NCBI RefSeq assembly: GCF_963966145.1
Contig: NC_091053.1
Coordinates: forward strand, 5,146,001 to 5,210,000
DNA: 64,000 nucleotides
Source of the DNA: Tenebrio molitor
Lineage: Eukaryota; Arthropoda; Insecta; Coleoptera; Tenebrionidae
Direction: 5' to 3'
The notes under the pieces were generated by a model, which was given only the letters and a program-made list of their open reading frames with translations, was not told the origin of the DNA and ran no database searches. Shown in pieces: positions 45,401 to 54,400 of this stretch (positions are counted from its first letter, which is position 1; each line of letters starts with the position of its first letter). A program made the translations under genes and the position numbers.

Positions 45401-47873
45401 AGTGATAGATCACGCTACAGTTTACGGAAAATTCGTGAAAGGCTCTTCCACTACTCCTTCGTCCGGAAAATCATCGATTTTACTGTCGAAGTCGCTTTTC
45501 AGCGGAACCCAGAATGGCGTCACTCCAACTCCTTTCTCCCTACCACCAACCCAAAAAATATCACTTTCTAGTACAAGTTCTAAAGCTCCATCGTCGAGAA
45601 AAACGATTTCACTGTCCAAATCGCTCTTTGGTGCCACACCAACTCCTTTCTCTTTGTCGACGACACAACAAGTACCAATTTCTACTAGTAGTGATAAAAC
45701 TTCAGCAGAAATTTTAAGCGTGTCTGACAGCTTCAATAGAGGTATTCCGCAGGTGCGCTTCTCCGGAAAAGTCCAAAGTAGTACCAACAGGATCCCAGGA
45801 GTTGAACTCCATTTTAATGGCAATGAGAAAACTTCACCGGTTGGCTATAACTCATTCAGTACCACAACTAAACCATTTACAAGTAGTACTACAGCGTTTT
45901 CTGCAAACAGTGGAAGTAGTAGTACTGCAATACCGTTGTCTTCAACAAGTTCAAATTCTTTCGGTACCACTTTTGGTGTTAGTAGTACATTCGCACCTAG
46001 TACCACTCCTACTAGTATTAACTCGATTGCGCATAGCTTCAGTCCTAAGTTTAATTCGATCAGTACCACTCCGAAGTCTTTTGGTACTAAAGTTTCTGGT
46101 TTCTTCATAACCAAGAACGCTGATAATCCAATGTCAACGCAGAAGAGTATCATTGGGGAGATAGTACGACCACGTCCTTTTGAACTACCTCCAGAACCTG
46201 ATTTCAAAGGCAGAGCCGTATACAGTACTACTACCGAAAATTCAGTAACAACTCTAACACCAACGTATCCAACTTACAAGATATCTTCAGCTAGTCCCTT
46301 CATGGGACCATCAACTCCAGAACCGACCCAACCAACTCCCTTCACAACAGCTATCCCCACTCTACCATCTACTTTCGAAAATGTGGACAGCATGATCAAT
46401 GCTTTAGCCGAGATGGCCACCCATAACAACTTCTCAAGCGACGGTCCAAGACCTGGACTTGTCATTCCTCCATCAGCTGGACCACAAACCCTCCACACAC
46501 TTGCAGTGTACTTTGCAAATGCTTTGGATGGAATCGCATCGGATAAAGACGAAGAAGAGGAAGCCGAAGAAGAAGATGAAGATAATTTAACAAAAGTCGA
46601 GCTGGAGAAGAAGAGATTGACCGAGTTGTTGACCCAAATGACCATGAGTCGTTACAACGAGCTCTTCCATGATGACAAAGAAGAGAATGAAGAAACCACG
46701 ACAGTTATTGCTTCGAGGAGCAAGGGCGAAGACGAGGAAGATCTTGAGGGGCAACACACAAAGGGTCTGACGCAAGAACCACCGAAAGTACGTCAGTTGG
46801 CGAAAGTTTTCACGCAAGCGCTGTCGTCGTACCTCGACGATCCTGCTACTTTCAGGAAAGTACTAGAAGAGGTACGACCTACAGAACCTCCTGGAGTGGA
46901 TGATGATGATGACGAAGACACTACAGATTTCGGTGACGACGAGTTACTCAATTTCTCCGACGCCGACTCCAAATCTAGTTATCCTCCGTTTTTCTCAACA
47001 CCTCCCTCAGCTAGACCCACTTGGGGGTACTTGGTCGCGTTCAACACCTCCCAAAATCTGGACGTGAAGAACTCGATTAATCCAGATTTGGAGAACTTGC
47101 AAGGCGCCGACACCCAATCTTTCGTCTCCCAATTCAACAAGCTCCAGAACCAGAACAAAGAACTCAAAGAGACAACAACTAGGAGTTCTTTGCAGTTGCC
47201 GGAAGACCACTGGACCACATCTCCTGGAGTGACTAAATTGTGGAAAAAGGCTTTCTCATTTGATCCGGCGTCGATCAACGACAATTTCGGTACCACCGAA
47301 GCCACCACCACCACAGCTGAAGACACAGAAGAACCAGAACCGACAGATGAGTTCCACCACGAGATCAAGTACGAAGTGCGAGCTTTGCCCCAACTGGAAC
47401 TAAACTCGACCCAAGTCCACGGAATCCTGATCGACTTCATGAACACCACAAAGCTGGAAGACGGCAACCGCTTGCAGCGCATCCTCCGCAAGCTCAACAC
47501 CACTGAAGACGAGTTCTTGGAGAAGATGAAAGAGATTGAGAACAACCCGCTGACGCGGAGACTCATTCTGCTGTTGATCAGCGAGTGCGGTACCAACGCC
47601 ACTCAAGCGGTCTCCATTCACTCCCTATTGGGTTCCAAAGCGTCCAACAACCGCGAAATTTTGGAAACTTCCAGTTCTGATAGTGGGTTTGGATTGAGGC
47701 AACCTCCTGAAGCCAACAGTACCGGTGGGTACGGATTGAGGCAACCTCCTGAAGATGGCAGTATCAGTGGGTTGCGCATCGTCCACCCGAGTCTAGACGA
47801 GGAAAGTCAAGACGCCAGAGCTCTGCAACTGTTGAATTCTTTGTACACTATAGCTTCGAGGTTCGGAAAGTGA
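36417..47873 (+). CDS. secreted CPAP1-type protein: one chitin-binding type-2 domain plus giant low-complexity tail (whole gene)
   Basis: Four coding exons (36417..36444, 41272..41315, 41365..41568, 41619..47873) join in frame to 2176 residues. Residues 1-~22 are a signal peptide (basic MERYHIFK start, GLAILFYAAYC core). Residues ~70-130 are one CBM14/peritrophin-A domain with six cysteines (76, 91, 97, 107, 120, 128) and aromatic chitin-contact positions. Residues ~435-945 are about five imperfect 102-113-residue repeats rich in Q, N, G, S, F. Residues ~1000-1690 are Ser/Thr/Pro-rich and mucin-like. The remainder has acidic runs and predicted helical segments. One CBM14 after a signal peptide defines the CPAP1 group of apical cuticle and tracheal matrix proteins; binding to chitin is expected. 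Exact orthology, and hence a symbol, is not assigned. It converges with the cadherin gene at ~48.1 kb. The ATG chosen is the only one giving a signal peptide. Confidence 0.88.
37850..37930. repeat. dispersed repeat, second copy (partner at 35765-35845)
   Basis: About 80 bp around GGTTGCATTTTCAATTCCGT match the stretch at 35765-35845 in the same orientation. It ends near CACCTTGTATA, reminiscent of CACCCTGTA MITE ends. Confidence 0.55.
38198..38460. mobile_element. fold-back MITE family G
   Basis: TTAATCCAGCC...AACAACACGAC pairs with GTCGTGTTATTTTACCTTGG ATTAA at the right. Inner arms TTTGCTTTAGACAATTTTAC and GGGCATTTTTATT pair with AATAAAAATGCCC and GTAAAATTGTCAAAGCAAAA. It is about 263 bp and non-coding. 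Confidence 0.7.
40560..40884. mobile_element. MITE family A, copy 3
   Basis: TA flanks both ends. CAGGGTGTTTTTGCAATGCG at the left and AAATTTGTGCACACATTTCA then AAAACACCCTG at the right form the termini, with the shared GAGCTACTGGCTTCATGTAG arm. It lies in intron 1 of the CPAP1-type gene. Confidence 0.8.
41272..41315 (+). CDS. CPAP1-type gene, coding exon 2
   Basis: The acceptor is TTCTTTGTTGCAG and the donor is CCAATG|GTAACT. It encodes the hydrophobic core of the signal peptide (LAILFYAAYCIRPM). Phase 1 enters and phase 0 leaves. The intron after it is only 49 nt. Confidence 0.85.
41365..41568 (+). CDS. CPAP1-type gene, coding exon 3
   Basis: The exon has 68 codons between the acceptor CTCTTTCAG and the donor TGTCAA|GTACTG. 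It encodes the linker and the first half of the chitin-binding domain, with FSCRNVDSGYYADLETDC carrying the first two cysteines. The following intron is 50 nt. Confidence 0.88.
41619..47873 (+). CDS. CPAP1-type gene, coding exon 4 (6.2 kb)
   Basis: The acceptor GGTTTTGTTGCAG ends at 41618, and TGA at 47871-47873 is the stop. It encodes the rest of the CBM14 domain (VFHIC, FLCPNGTIFQQSELIC, VNC) and the entire 2-kb-residue tail. An uninterrupted 6.2-kb frame in a low-complexity sequence argues strongly for selection. Near the end, GLRQPPE occurs twice 17 residues apart. Many Ser-Thr and Gly-Thr pairs are written AGTAC(T/C) or GGTACC, giving a marked excess of the tetramer GTAC. Confidence 0.92.
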   Translation, partial: VFHICEESKKISFLCPNGTIFQQSELICEWWFKVNCTNSPDLYEESAEQLREENAKRKLSRRVQNHGAVMRTEEHSSVSAVQNGRNFEGGNRASKRVFTENGRQENRFNNHAPNYRDNLEQEQQSNDLSRASSSDFFRDRGTNTPVPFQKEDLVSEEPRGEVNQPVDTGFRKQNQRGRKPVQFQHHPSVNNEDQNEEKAGTFGQQKTEERRPVQFSQRSKQGKSISGGGIDQGNRNRQQNQNQDFRNKPSNSGFRQQSTSGNFNSGNNQQFGFNGQEEKQIVTNSQSGDQEKESTSTSNGNFEGQKPFGSRSNGFTSGGNRGNAANTGFRQQTSFGRQNQQTSAGFQKNEESKPDGFQQETGFDNNNRGFETENGEDRSSKQTSFDRRNNGFNSNRGNRKPIAVNRNGFKQQNSFNSQSGFNSNNNQRGNVNDGQVTNNRNGAENQQTPTSFQKNEANKQDSSNGNNGFQQQGGFGTGNGEDRSPKKISFDHENQGFGTNSGNRKPVSTNRNGFQQQNSFGSQSGFNSNDNVNDDQVANNRNGGENQRTPTGFQKNEENKQVSSNVNNGFQQQTAFGHSNRGFETENGEDRSSKQTSFGNRNSNSGSKKPVSTNRNGFQQQNSFSTQGGFDRQKDNIDDQITKNRNENGNQRTPIGFQKHDANKEASSNANNGFQQQNGFDNSNHGFETGNGDDRSSKQISFDHRNHGFNSNSENSEPVSTNRNGFQQQNYFSTQSGFNPSDCQKDHDHGDDQIAHNRHGVENQRTPTGFQKIEASKQSSSNVNNGFQQQSGFGTENGEDRSPKKISFDHGFNSNSGNRKPVSTSGNSFQQQNSFSVDFSGNDQQNHDQAVNNRNGQGGPVSASFNNDFHSSNTFKQFGDDKTEDKTVSNNFNGQQHNTNNQNLGFNNKNDLSFRGHEPQGTKSQFDFSNNGRNGNVPSTTQVPSITTNTNYFTSQREDSKFTSNHQNHDFGVTSGTPSTVSQEPIPLSTNSKFEDLNKSNFGTQRQQKISIGTGFPNRNQEAAFSTNNNHNKNVNANGKVGTAKQKSTVPLTRNDIVNRRLEPSDSDEAQIPQETASFYKNSFNRIEQDKKSSSPNPHPNHRETYSELKEPKHYSTKSFGAISSVTPQYLTTQPINNGRPFVGSQVGTTFRGFGKNQGIVTTTDSYFTTSQPFSTTDLFNVGKTDRTLPTTDSPTTVTNVVPSELFNTRNTDKTFQPFALSTLSTFRPQPVHGVTVPSQGSFNLGITATPKPRTESSTGRVIDHATVYGKFVKGSSTTPSSGKSSILLSKSLFSGTQNGVTPTPFSLPPTQKISLSSTSSKAPSSRKTISLSKSLFGATPTPFSLSTTQQVPISTSSDKTSAEILSVSDSFNRGIPQVRFSGKVQSSTNRIPGVELHFNGNEKTSPVGYNSFSTTTKPFTSSTTAFSANSGSSSTAIPLSSTSSNSFGTTFGVSSTFAPSTTPTSINSIAHSFSPKFNSISTTPKSFGTKVSGFFITKNADNPMSTQKSIIGEIVRPRPFELPPEPDFKGRAVYSTTTENSVTTLTPTYPTYKISSASPFMGPSTPEPTQPTPFTTAIPTLPSTFENVDSMINALAEMATHNNFSSDGPRPGLVIPPSAGPQTLHTLAVYFANALDGIASDKDEEEEAEEEDEDNLTKVELEKKRLTELLTQMTMSRYNELFHDDKEENEETTTVIASRSKGEDEEDLEGQHTKGLTQEPPKVRQLAKVFTQALSSYLDDPATFRKVLEEVRPTEPPGVDDDDDEDTTDFGDDELLNFSDADSKSSYPPFFSTPPSARPTWGYLVAFNTSQNLDVKNSINPDLENLQGADTQSFVSQFNKLQNQNKELKETTTRSSLQLPEDHWTTSPGVTKLWKKAFSFDPASINDNFGTTEATTTTAEDTEEPEPTDEFHHEIKYEVRALPQLELNSTQVHGILIDFMNTTKLEDGNRLQRILRKLNTTEDEFLEKMKEIENNPLTRRLILLLISECGTNATQAVSIHSLLGSKASNNREILETSSSDSGFGLRQPPEANSTGGYGLRQPPEDGSISGLRIVHPSLDEESQDARALQLLNSLYTIASRFGK
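42650..44170 (+). repeat. five imperfect ~310-bp coding repeats
   Basis: The GFQKNE/GFQKHD/GFQKIE marker recurs at about 42652, 42970, 43276, 43588 and 43927. Each unit carries GEDRS(S/P)K(Q/K), then NRNGFQQQNSF, SGFN and NRNG blocks. Period varies from 305 to 339 bp, always in multiples of three. Units 2-5 share more with each other than with unit 1. Confidence 0.85.
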
Positions 47874-48107
47874 TCCCGGAGAAGTTCAGCCAATCAATGC
47901 TCACCATTTCTGATTTTTTAGTTTTTGGTTGACTCTGAATAGTAAAATTATATAATAGGGTGTGTGTCTGGTGTGTTGCGTGCGTGCGTGAGCTGTTGTG
48001 ACTATTTTATTTTATTTAATAATTTTTTATCACTATTTGTTAATTCCTATCAGTACCCATATTCCAATCGAGTGATTACAAATAAGTACTTGTATGTAAA
48101 TTTTGTA

Positions 48108-48113
48108 AATAAA
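48108..48113 (+). terminator. poly(A) signal of the CPAP1-type gene
   Basis: AATAAA lies 235 nt after the stop codon, in an A+T-rich 3' UTR. A second AATAAA at 48156-48161 could serve instead. Confidence 0.6.
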
Positions 48114-48165
48114 TTGTTATTTTATAGCAGCAAGCTTTTCATTCAAACCCCATTCAATAAAAACA

Positions 48166-48171
48166 TTTATT
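48166..48171 (-). terminator. poly(A) signal of the cadherin gene
   Basis: TTTATT on the plus strand is AATAAA on the minus strand, about 120 nt beyond the cadherin stop codon. It overlaps the zone of the opposing gene's poly(A) signals. Confidence 0.6.
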
Positions 48172-48289
48172 AAAATATAAAATCATTACAATGAAGTACA
48201 ATTATTACAACCTACAACCTTGTAATTACACTTAAGTATAAATTAATTATTAGTTAAATTACAATTAGGTATGACTTTACAAGCGTTAT

Positions 48290-48419
48290 CTACAGTTCCG
48301 TCGTCGTCTCGACTGGCGAGTGGTCGTACGAAAAACCTAAATGCGAATAGTCTTTCTTTTCTTTGAACATGACATTCTCATTGGTGGGGCTGGCATTCAT
48401 CTCTTCATCATCCGACGAC
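48290..48419 (-). CDS. Cad99C: Cad99C last exon with PDZ-binding C-terminus
   Basis: The acceptor CTGTTCTAG is followed by 130 nt in the correct phase (AG|G, Arg), encoding SSDDEEMNASPTNENVMF through SPVETTTEL and TAG. The last four residues TTEL match a class I PDZ ligand (S/T-x-L/V). No long open frame covers this exon, because it is only 43 codons. The intron between it and the previous exon is 46 nt. Confidence 0.88.
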
Positions 48420-51400
48420 CTAGAACAGCAAGTTTTATCCCAATCGAAGCAGTACCTTTCAGTACCTGTTGTGGTACATGTGGTCCCTCCTCAACGAATG
48501 TTCCCCACTTTTCAAGATATGGCCGTCCCCGACACTGGACGCTCTCACCGTCGTCGCGGACTCGCTACTGACCGGACTTTGTTGCCCTAAAACACCAGTC
48601 AATCCAAACAACCCCAACGGTACCACCTCCTTACCATATTTCTTCAGATTGTTGTCTTTACTGATATAACTAACATTATCCAAGCTGAAGGCGTGGTTCT
48701 TGTTGCTGAAATCCAGATGGAGGTCGTTGTAGTCGTCTTGCTCGTCCACCGGTACGCACATCTGGAGTACCTGCGTCTCGTACTCTTTCAGATTGGGCTC
48801 GACGTAAACGGTGTCGTACCGGGTGGGACTCGCGGGTACTACGTATTGCCTCTGCATCTGGTCTTTGTACGACTTGTACTTGGACCAAGAGACGCAGATG
48901 TAGATGATTCCCACGATCCCCAAGACGAAGATGATGCAAGCGATGATGATCAAAGCGTAGGGGAAGACCTCGCCGTTGAAGGACGCGATCGACGCGGTCT
49001 TCACTTTGTGGAGGATTATCGGCTCGTGGATGTTGAAAGCTGTGTTCTGGATTTGTCCCGTGATGTCGAAAGTGATATTGTCCATTGCTGCTTTGTCGAA
49101 GATCGAGCGCTTCACTAGAGAACTGTTCCTGGAGAGGATTGTGTCGGTTTCCGGGTCGATCACGTAGAACCAGACGTCGGTTCCTGCAGGGTCGCTCTCG
49201 AGGGTACCATTTCCTCCGATGAACTCTCTCGTCGCCAGTTTCTCCACTCCCACGATCAAACCGGATTGCTCCTGGATTATCGTCGTTATCAAGGTGATTT
49301 TCTTCTGGACCACGTCGGGTTTGGCATCGCCTATCACTAGAATCAGTCTGTTGTCTGTCGTTATCAAATTGATAACGACAGGTGCTTCGATTTCGTTGTA
49401 GTCTTTCGTTGCGTTCGGATTGTCGCGAGTCTTCACAGTCAATCTAAATGGGAGATGAGAGTCGTCGAGATCTTCGAATGTCTTCTTAGTCTTGATGATC
49501 CCGGAACTCTGGTCCATCGCGAAGAAGTCGCTGTTGTCGCCGACCAGTGAGAACTTGAGCTTGCCAAACTTCCCACTGTCTTTGTCGTCGGCTTTGATTT
49601 GCGTCACCGCAGAAGAGAGAGGTGAGTTGGCAGTGATCGCCGCGTAGTACTTCTCACTGGTACTACCTGTCGGATAGATGAAATACGGAATGTTGTCGTT
49701 CACGTCGACGATATTGATGGTGACTTGAGTGATGGCGAACTCCTTATTGATGAACCCTTGAAGGGACATGATTTGTACTTCGATCTGGTACGACTCTTCG
49801 CTTTCGAAGTCGACGGTACCGTTGAGGTAGAGGGCGCAGTTGCGCTCTTCAGTCACATTCACAATGAATTTCCCTGCAACAAACCTGTCAGAAACCAAAA
49901 CATTCTTGTGGACAACTCACTTTCGCTGTTTCCTGAGATGACCAGGCACTTCAAAGGAATGTTTCCTCCATGCGTCTTACTATTAACAATCGTCAGCGTC
50001 TTGATTTTGTAGCCGAAAGTCGCATTCTCCGGTACTTGGACGCTATACGACGTATCGGCGAATCGCAAACCAACTTCAGGAGCCACAGTTGCAACGTGTT
50101 GGATGTAGATGTCAAGAGTTATGACAGATGACAGTTGAGGTTCTCCCAGGTCGTACGCTCGGACGTCCACCTAAAACCAGAACTCAATTCTCTGCGGTAC
50201 TGCTAGTTGTGGTGACAGTACTTGGTACTCCGTGTCGATTTCCTTTTTGAGATCGTTGGTCACTTTTAAGACACCTGCGTCAGGATCGATTTGGAAATAT
50301 TTGGCCGCCTTTCCTCGCCCGATGATCTCGTAGCGCACTTTGTTCCCTGGAGCGGTACCATCCGAATCCGTCGCCACCAGAGTCGTGACCGGAGTACCAA
50401 TCGCGACGTCATCCTCGAGAGTGATCGGGTGCGGGATGATCGTGAAAACGGGAGGAATGTCGTTGCGGTCCTCCACATTCACGATCACTTTCGTAGTACT
50501 ACCTTCTTGGTTGGACATGTTCTCGAGAGTACCGATTGTCAAGATGTGTTGACTTTCTTTTTCGAAGTCCAGACCGCGGATGGTGTACACCGCGCCGCTG
50601 TTCTCGTCGATTCTGAAGAGATCCGTGGGGCCTTGGTGGATCACGTAGGTGATCTTCTTCACAGTATCTGGGTCTTCAGCCTGCAACATCCAAGTTATAC
50701 AAATTTCCAAGAACTTGACCGTAGAGTACTTTAACGTCCGTGACGAAATAGTCTGGTACGTTCTCAGGTACTGTAGCTTCGTGGACAGATCTGCTGAAGA
50801 CTGGTAGCTCGTCCTCCACGTCTTCCACCGCGATGGAGACCGTCGCCGTGGCAATCCGCGGATCCGGGGCACCATCTTTCGCGGTCACCACAAACTGGTA
50901 GTTCTGCAACAACCAGTCTAGTAGTACCGAGCTGTACCGCTCACGAGTGGTACCTTTTGGCTTTCGTAGTCTAGCGAACGGCTTGTTGTGATTTCCCCTG
51001 TTTCGTTGTCGATGTCGAATGGCAAACCAGAAGGTATTGAATAGGTGATGAGGGCGTTGATGCCTTCGTCGGCGTCATTGGCGCGGACAAAGCCCACTGA
51101 GGTCTTGTTCAGACCTTCTTTTACCGTGAAATTGTACGGATCGCCTACGAATTCCGGATTTTTGTCGTTGATGTCTGTCACTTTGATGTTTACAGTCGCC
51201 GTCGACGATAACTTGCCGGCATCCTCGGCTTTTATTATCTAGAAACGGTAAAAAACGTTGTTGGGACTGGTTTGCAAAACGAGGACAGTGCGCATTGTCG
51301 CTTTGAAAAAATCTGCTTGATGGAGAGGCGGAAAAGATAAATCCTGCAACAATGTCTCGCAGGTCGTACCGTAACGACGATTTACGTAAGCACGAACGGG

Positions 51401-54400
51401 TTCCAGCGAGGACTATTTGTTTGATGAATGTCTTGGAATCTACCGATTACGTAAATTACGAGTACTCCTGGTACTACCCACAGTTCAGGTCAAGTGTCGG
51501 TACCACCACCAGCATGTTTAGTACGTTTGGAACCGTTTGACATTGGATTTTTTTCATTTCGTGACGTCTCCCCACAAGAAATCAATTTCAATACAGATTT
51601 AGATTAATTTTTTGCAGGGTTTTGGTACAAAAGAGTACTCATTTTTTTCGTCAAGTCGTGGAAGTTTATCGAAATAACGGACGTCGCACAAGCGAAATCG
51701 ACCTCTGGTTGGGCGATCAAGCGATGCGCTATTATTTAGCGAACCACCCAAGAATTCGCTCTTGCAAAATCGAAAAAAATTGCCGAATCACCTAGTCAAG
51801 CGAGAAAATACTTGCCAGTTTGTAGCGTGTAAGGTCCTCCCTGTCCAACTTTCTAATAACGGTGATAACACCTGACCTGGAACCTATTGCGAATTGTCTT
51901 AGATCGTTCCCGGAGACGATGGAGTAGGAAACTGGGTCGTTCTCCGGGTCCATAGCCTAGAACAACATCACTGGTGTCATTCTTATTGCTGGTGGTAAAG
52001 CGATAATAAATCTGGTACTGCTGCAGTACCGACAAGGAAATCTAGTACCAGCACCAAAATAAGTACCAAATATATTTTCCAACCCTTACCGTAATGGTGG
52101 CAACTGTGGAATTGATTGTGGCGCCCTCACTGACTTCAATATCGTATACCGACTGCTCAAAAATGGGACTCTGGGTGTTGGGTCCTGGGCTGATCGTCAC
52201 CTCCACAATCGCCTGGCTGTACAACCCCCCTTTGTCAGTAGCCTGCACTGTCAAACTATACTGATCCCCCGCATTCAGCTTCCCCACAGTCTCCAACAGC
52301 CCAGTGATGGGGTTGATGGTAAACTTGTTGTTCCCATTATTGGAGACATGGTAGATCGAGTAGGTAACAATCGCGTTGTCCCCCTCGTCGTTGTCCGTCG
52401 CCTTGATGGCAGCAACTTTGCGGCGGACATCCCCCGCGGGAACCGCCACCGGCGCTATGATCGGCAACATGGGGGCGTTGTCGTTGACGTCGTTCAGATG
52501 CACCGTCACCGACATAGGGGCACTGGCGGCGGCGCCGCTCTTCTCGCGGGCCACCACCTGGAATTTGAATCTCCCGGGGTTGGGCGGGTCGCGGTCTAGA
52601 TTGTTCTCGTTGACGAGGAGGTGGCCGTTCTTGTCGATGATGAAGAAGGGGGTGGTCAGTTCGAAGACGTAGCTGGGCTTGGGGTCGGTGGGACCCTGCG
52701 GGTACTGTTGTAAAACAAGGGATTGGTCAAGGGGGTGACTTACGAAGTCCTTGTCGGTTACGGTGATGACGAGGGGGTTGCCGTCAGAGTCGAGGACTTT
52801 TTCGCCGATTGGGGAGTTCTCGTTGGCGTAGCCTTCGGGGGATGAGACGGAGATCTCGGGGGGGTTGGCGTCGACGGGTTTTACTGTGATGAAGAGCTTG
52901 GCAGTGGTGGAGCGCTTCGCTTCTGATATTTCTTGAGCCTAAAAGACATTTAGATTCATGCGACACGCTAAAATCGTCGCGCGACACGCTAATATCGTCA
53001 CGCGACACGCTAAAATCGTCACGCGACACGCTAAAATCGTCACGCGACACGCTAAAATCGTCACACTTAAACCTTGAAGTGAAAACTTCTTTAGGTGCAC
53101 CACACGGACAGTGAGTAGTTTAACGCGACACGCTAAAATCGTCACGCGACACGCTAAAATCGTCACGCCCAAATTATCGTCAGGATTGGTCCTTGAAGTG
53201 AAAACTTCTTTAGGCGCACCATAAGGGCAGTGAGTAGTTTAACGCGACACGCTAAAATCGTCACGCGACACGCTAAAATCGTCGTCAGGCTCGGTCTTAA
53301 GCATACACTCTTTTTTTTAGATGCAAACCTGTTTCTCCTTCGATTTCCGGTTTGACCCATGCAGGAAATGAACACGTAGAGCAACCCCCGAATGCCCCTG
53401 CAGTGACCCAGTTTTCGTTCTAATCCGCCCCATTAACGACCATTGTAATTGGTGGAAATTACACGTAACGAGTGTGCCATATCGTGAATAAAAACGCGAA
53501 TATTGACTGCTTAGCATAAATTAAAAAATGCAATTAAGATCTATCTGGCCGTTAAAAACATGCCCCAGCTATTCGATACGTTGCGTAGAGGACTTCACGC
53601 AACGTACCCCACGCAACGCTCCGATTTCCACCCCTTACCTTGATGATAATGTTGAACATTTTCGTGGTGGAGGTATCGACGGCTCTGATTTGACGCACTG
53701 CACCCGTTTCTGGGTCGATCTTGAAGTAGTCGGCGTAGGAGCTGGGGGTGCCGCTGACGAACGAGTAATGAATGGGGGAGTTTATGGTGTCCATGTCCAC
53801 GGCCTGGATCTTTTCAGGAGATATGTTTAAAATTCCGTGCAGCACGCCGCTCGATACCTGCAACACATGAACCAACGATCACAGTTTTTAACAATCAACA
53901 AATAACCCCCCCAAAAAAAATTTGATTTTTTCTTGATGAAGTAAAAAAAAGTCATACCGAGGCTGAGTACTCCGGGTTGATGCAGGTGCCATCCAGCAGC
54001 ATGCAGCCCTTGTAAATGAAGGAGGGGTTCTGGTCGTCGTCGTCCTTGATGTTGACCACCAGGGTGGTGGTGGAGGAGAGGCGCTGGTCCTCGTCGTGAG
54101 CCCGGTCCTGCAAAATAGGGTTTTCATCCGATCGGCAGTTAACGAAGCGCCAAGGCCGCTTATAAATATGAATTTTTTCCGAATCTGATTACGTCGAAAT
54201 TATACATCAGGGGAGGAACAACCGTTCATTAAGTCTGAAAAAATTTTACCATTTAAATAAAAATCGGCTACTGGAATACCATTTGAACCGTAACTGTGAT
54301 TTACGAGCTCGTAGGTTTGTAATTAGGCGGCGCCTTGGCGACGTTACGATCCCCAAGATTAGAACCAGTCAGTTTTTTGAAAAACTTTATCGCCCAGAAG

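Noticed and set aside
41565..47621. Many 60-207-codon frames opposite or out of frame with the large plus-strand exon
   Set aside because: They are shadows of a repetitive, biased coding sequence and disappear when the main frame is accepted.
51352..51540. 62-codon plus-strand frame inside a cadherin intron
   Set aside because: Unrecognised, and fully inside the GC-AG intron with no own promoter or splice context.
51815..51816. GT donor alternative CTGGCAA|GTATTT for the EC6 exon
   Set aside because: It shifts the reading frame of the next exon, whereas the GC donor keeps it.
52784..53384. Minus-strand frames rich in 'VTILACR' repeats
   Set aside because: They are translation of the 21-bp intronic tandem repeat, which lies between two in-phase cadherin exons.
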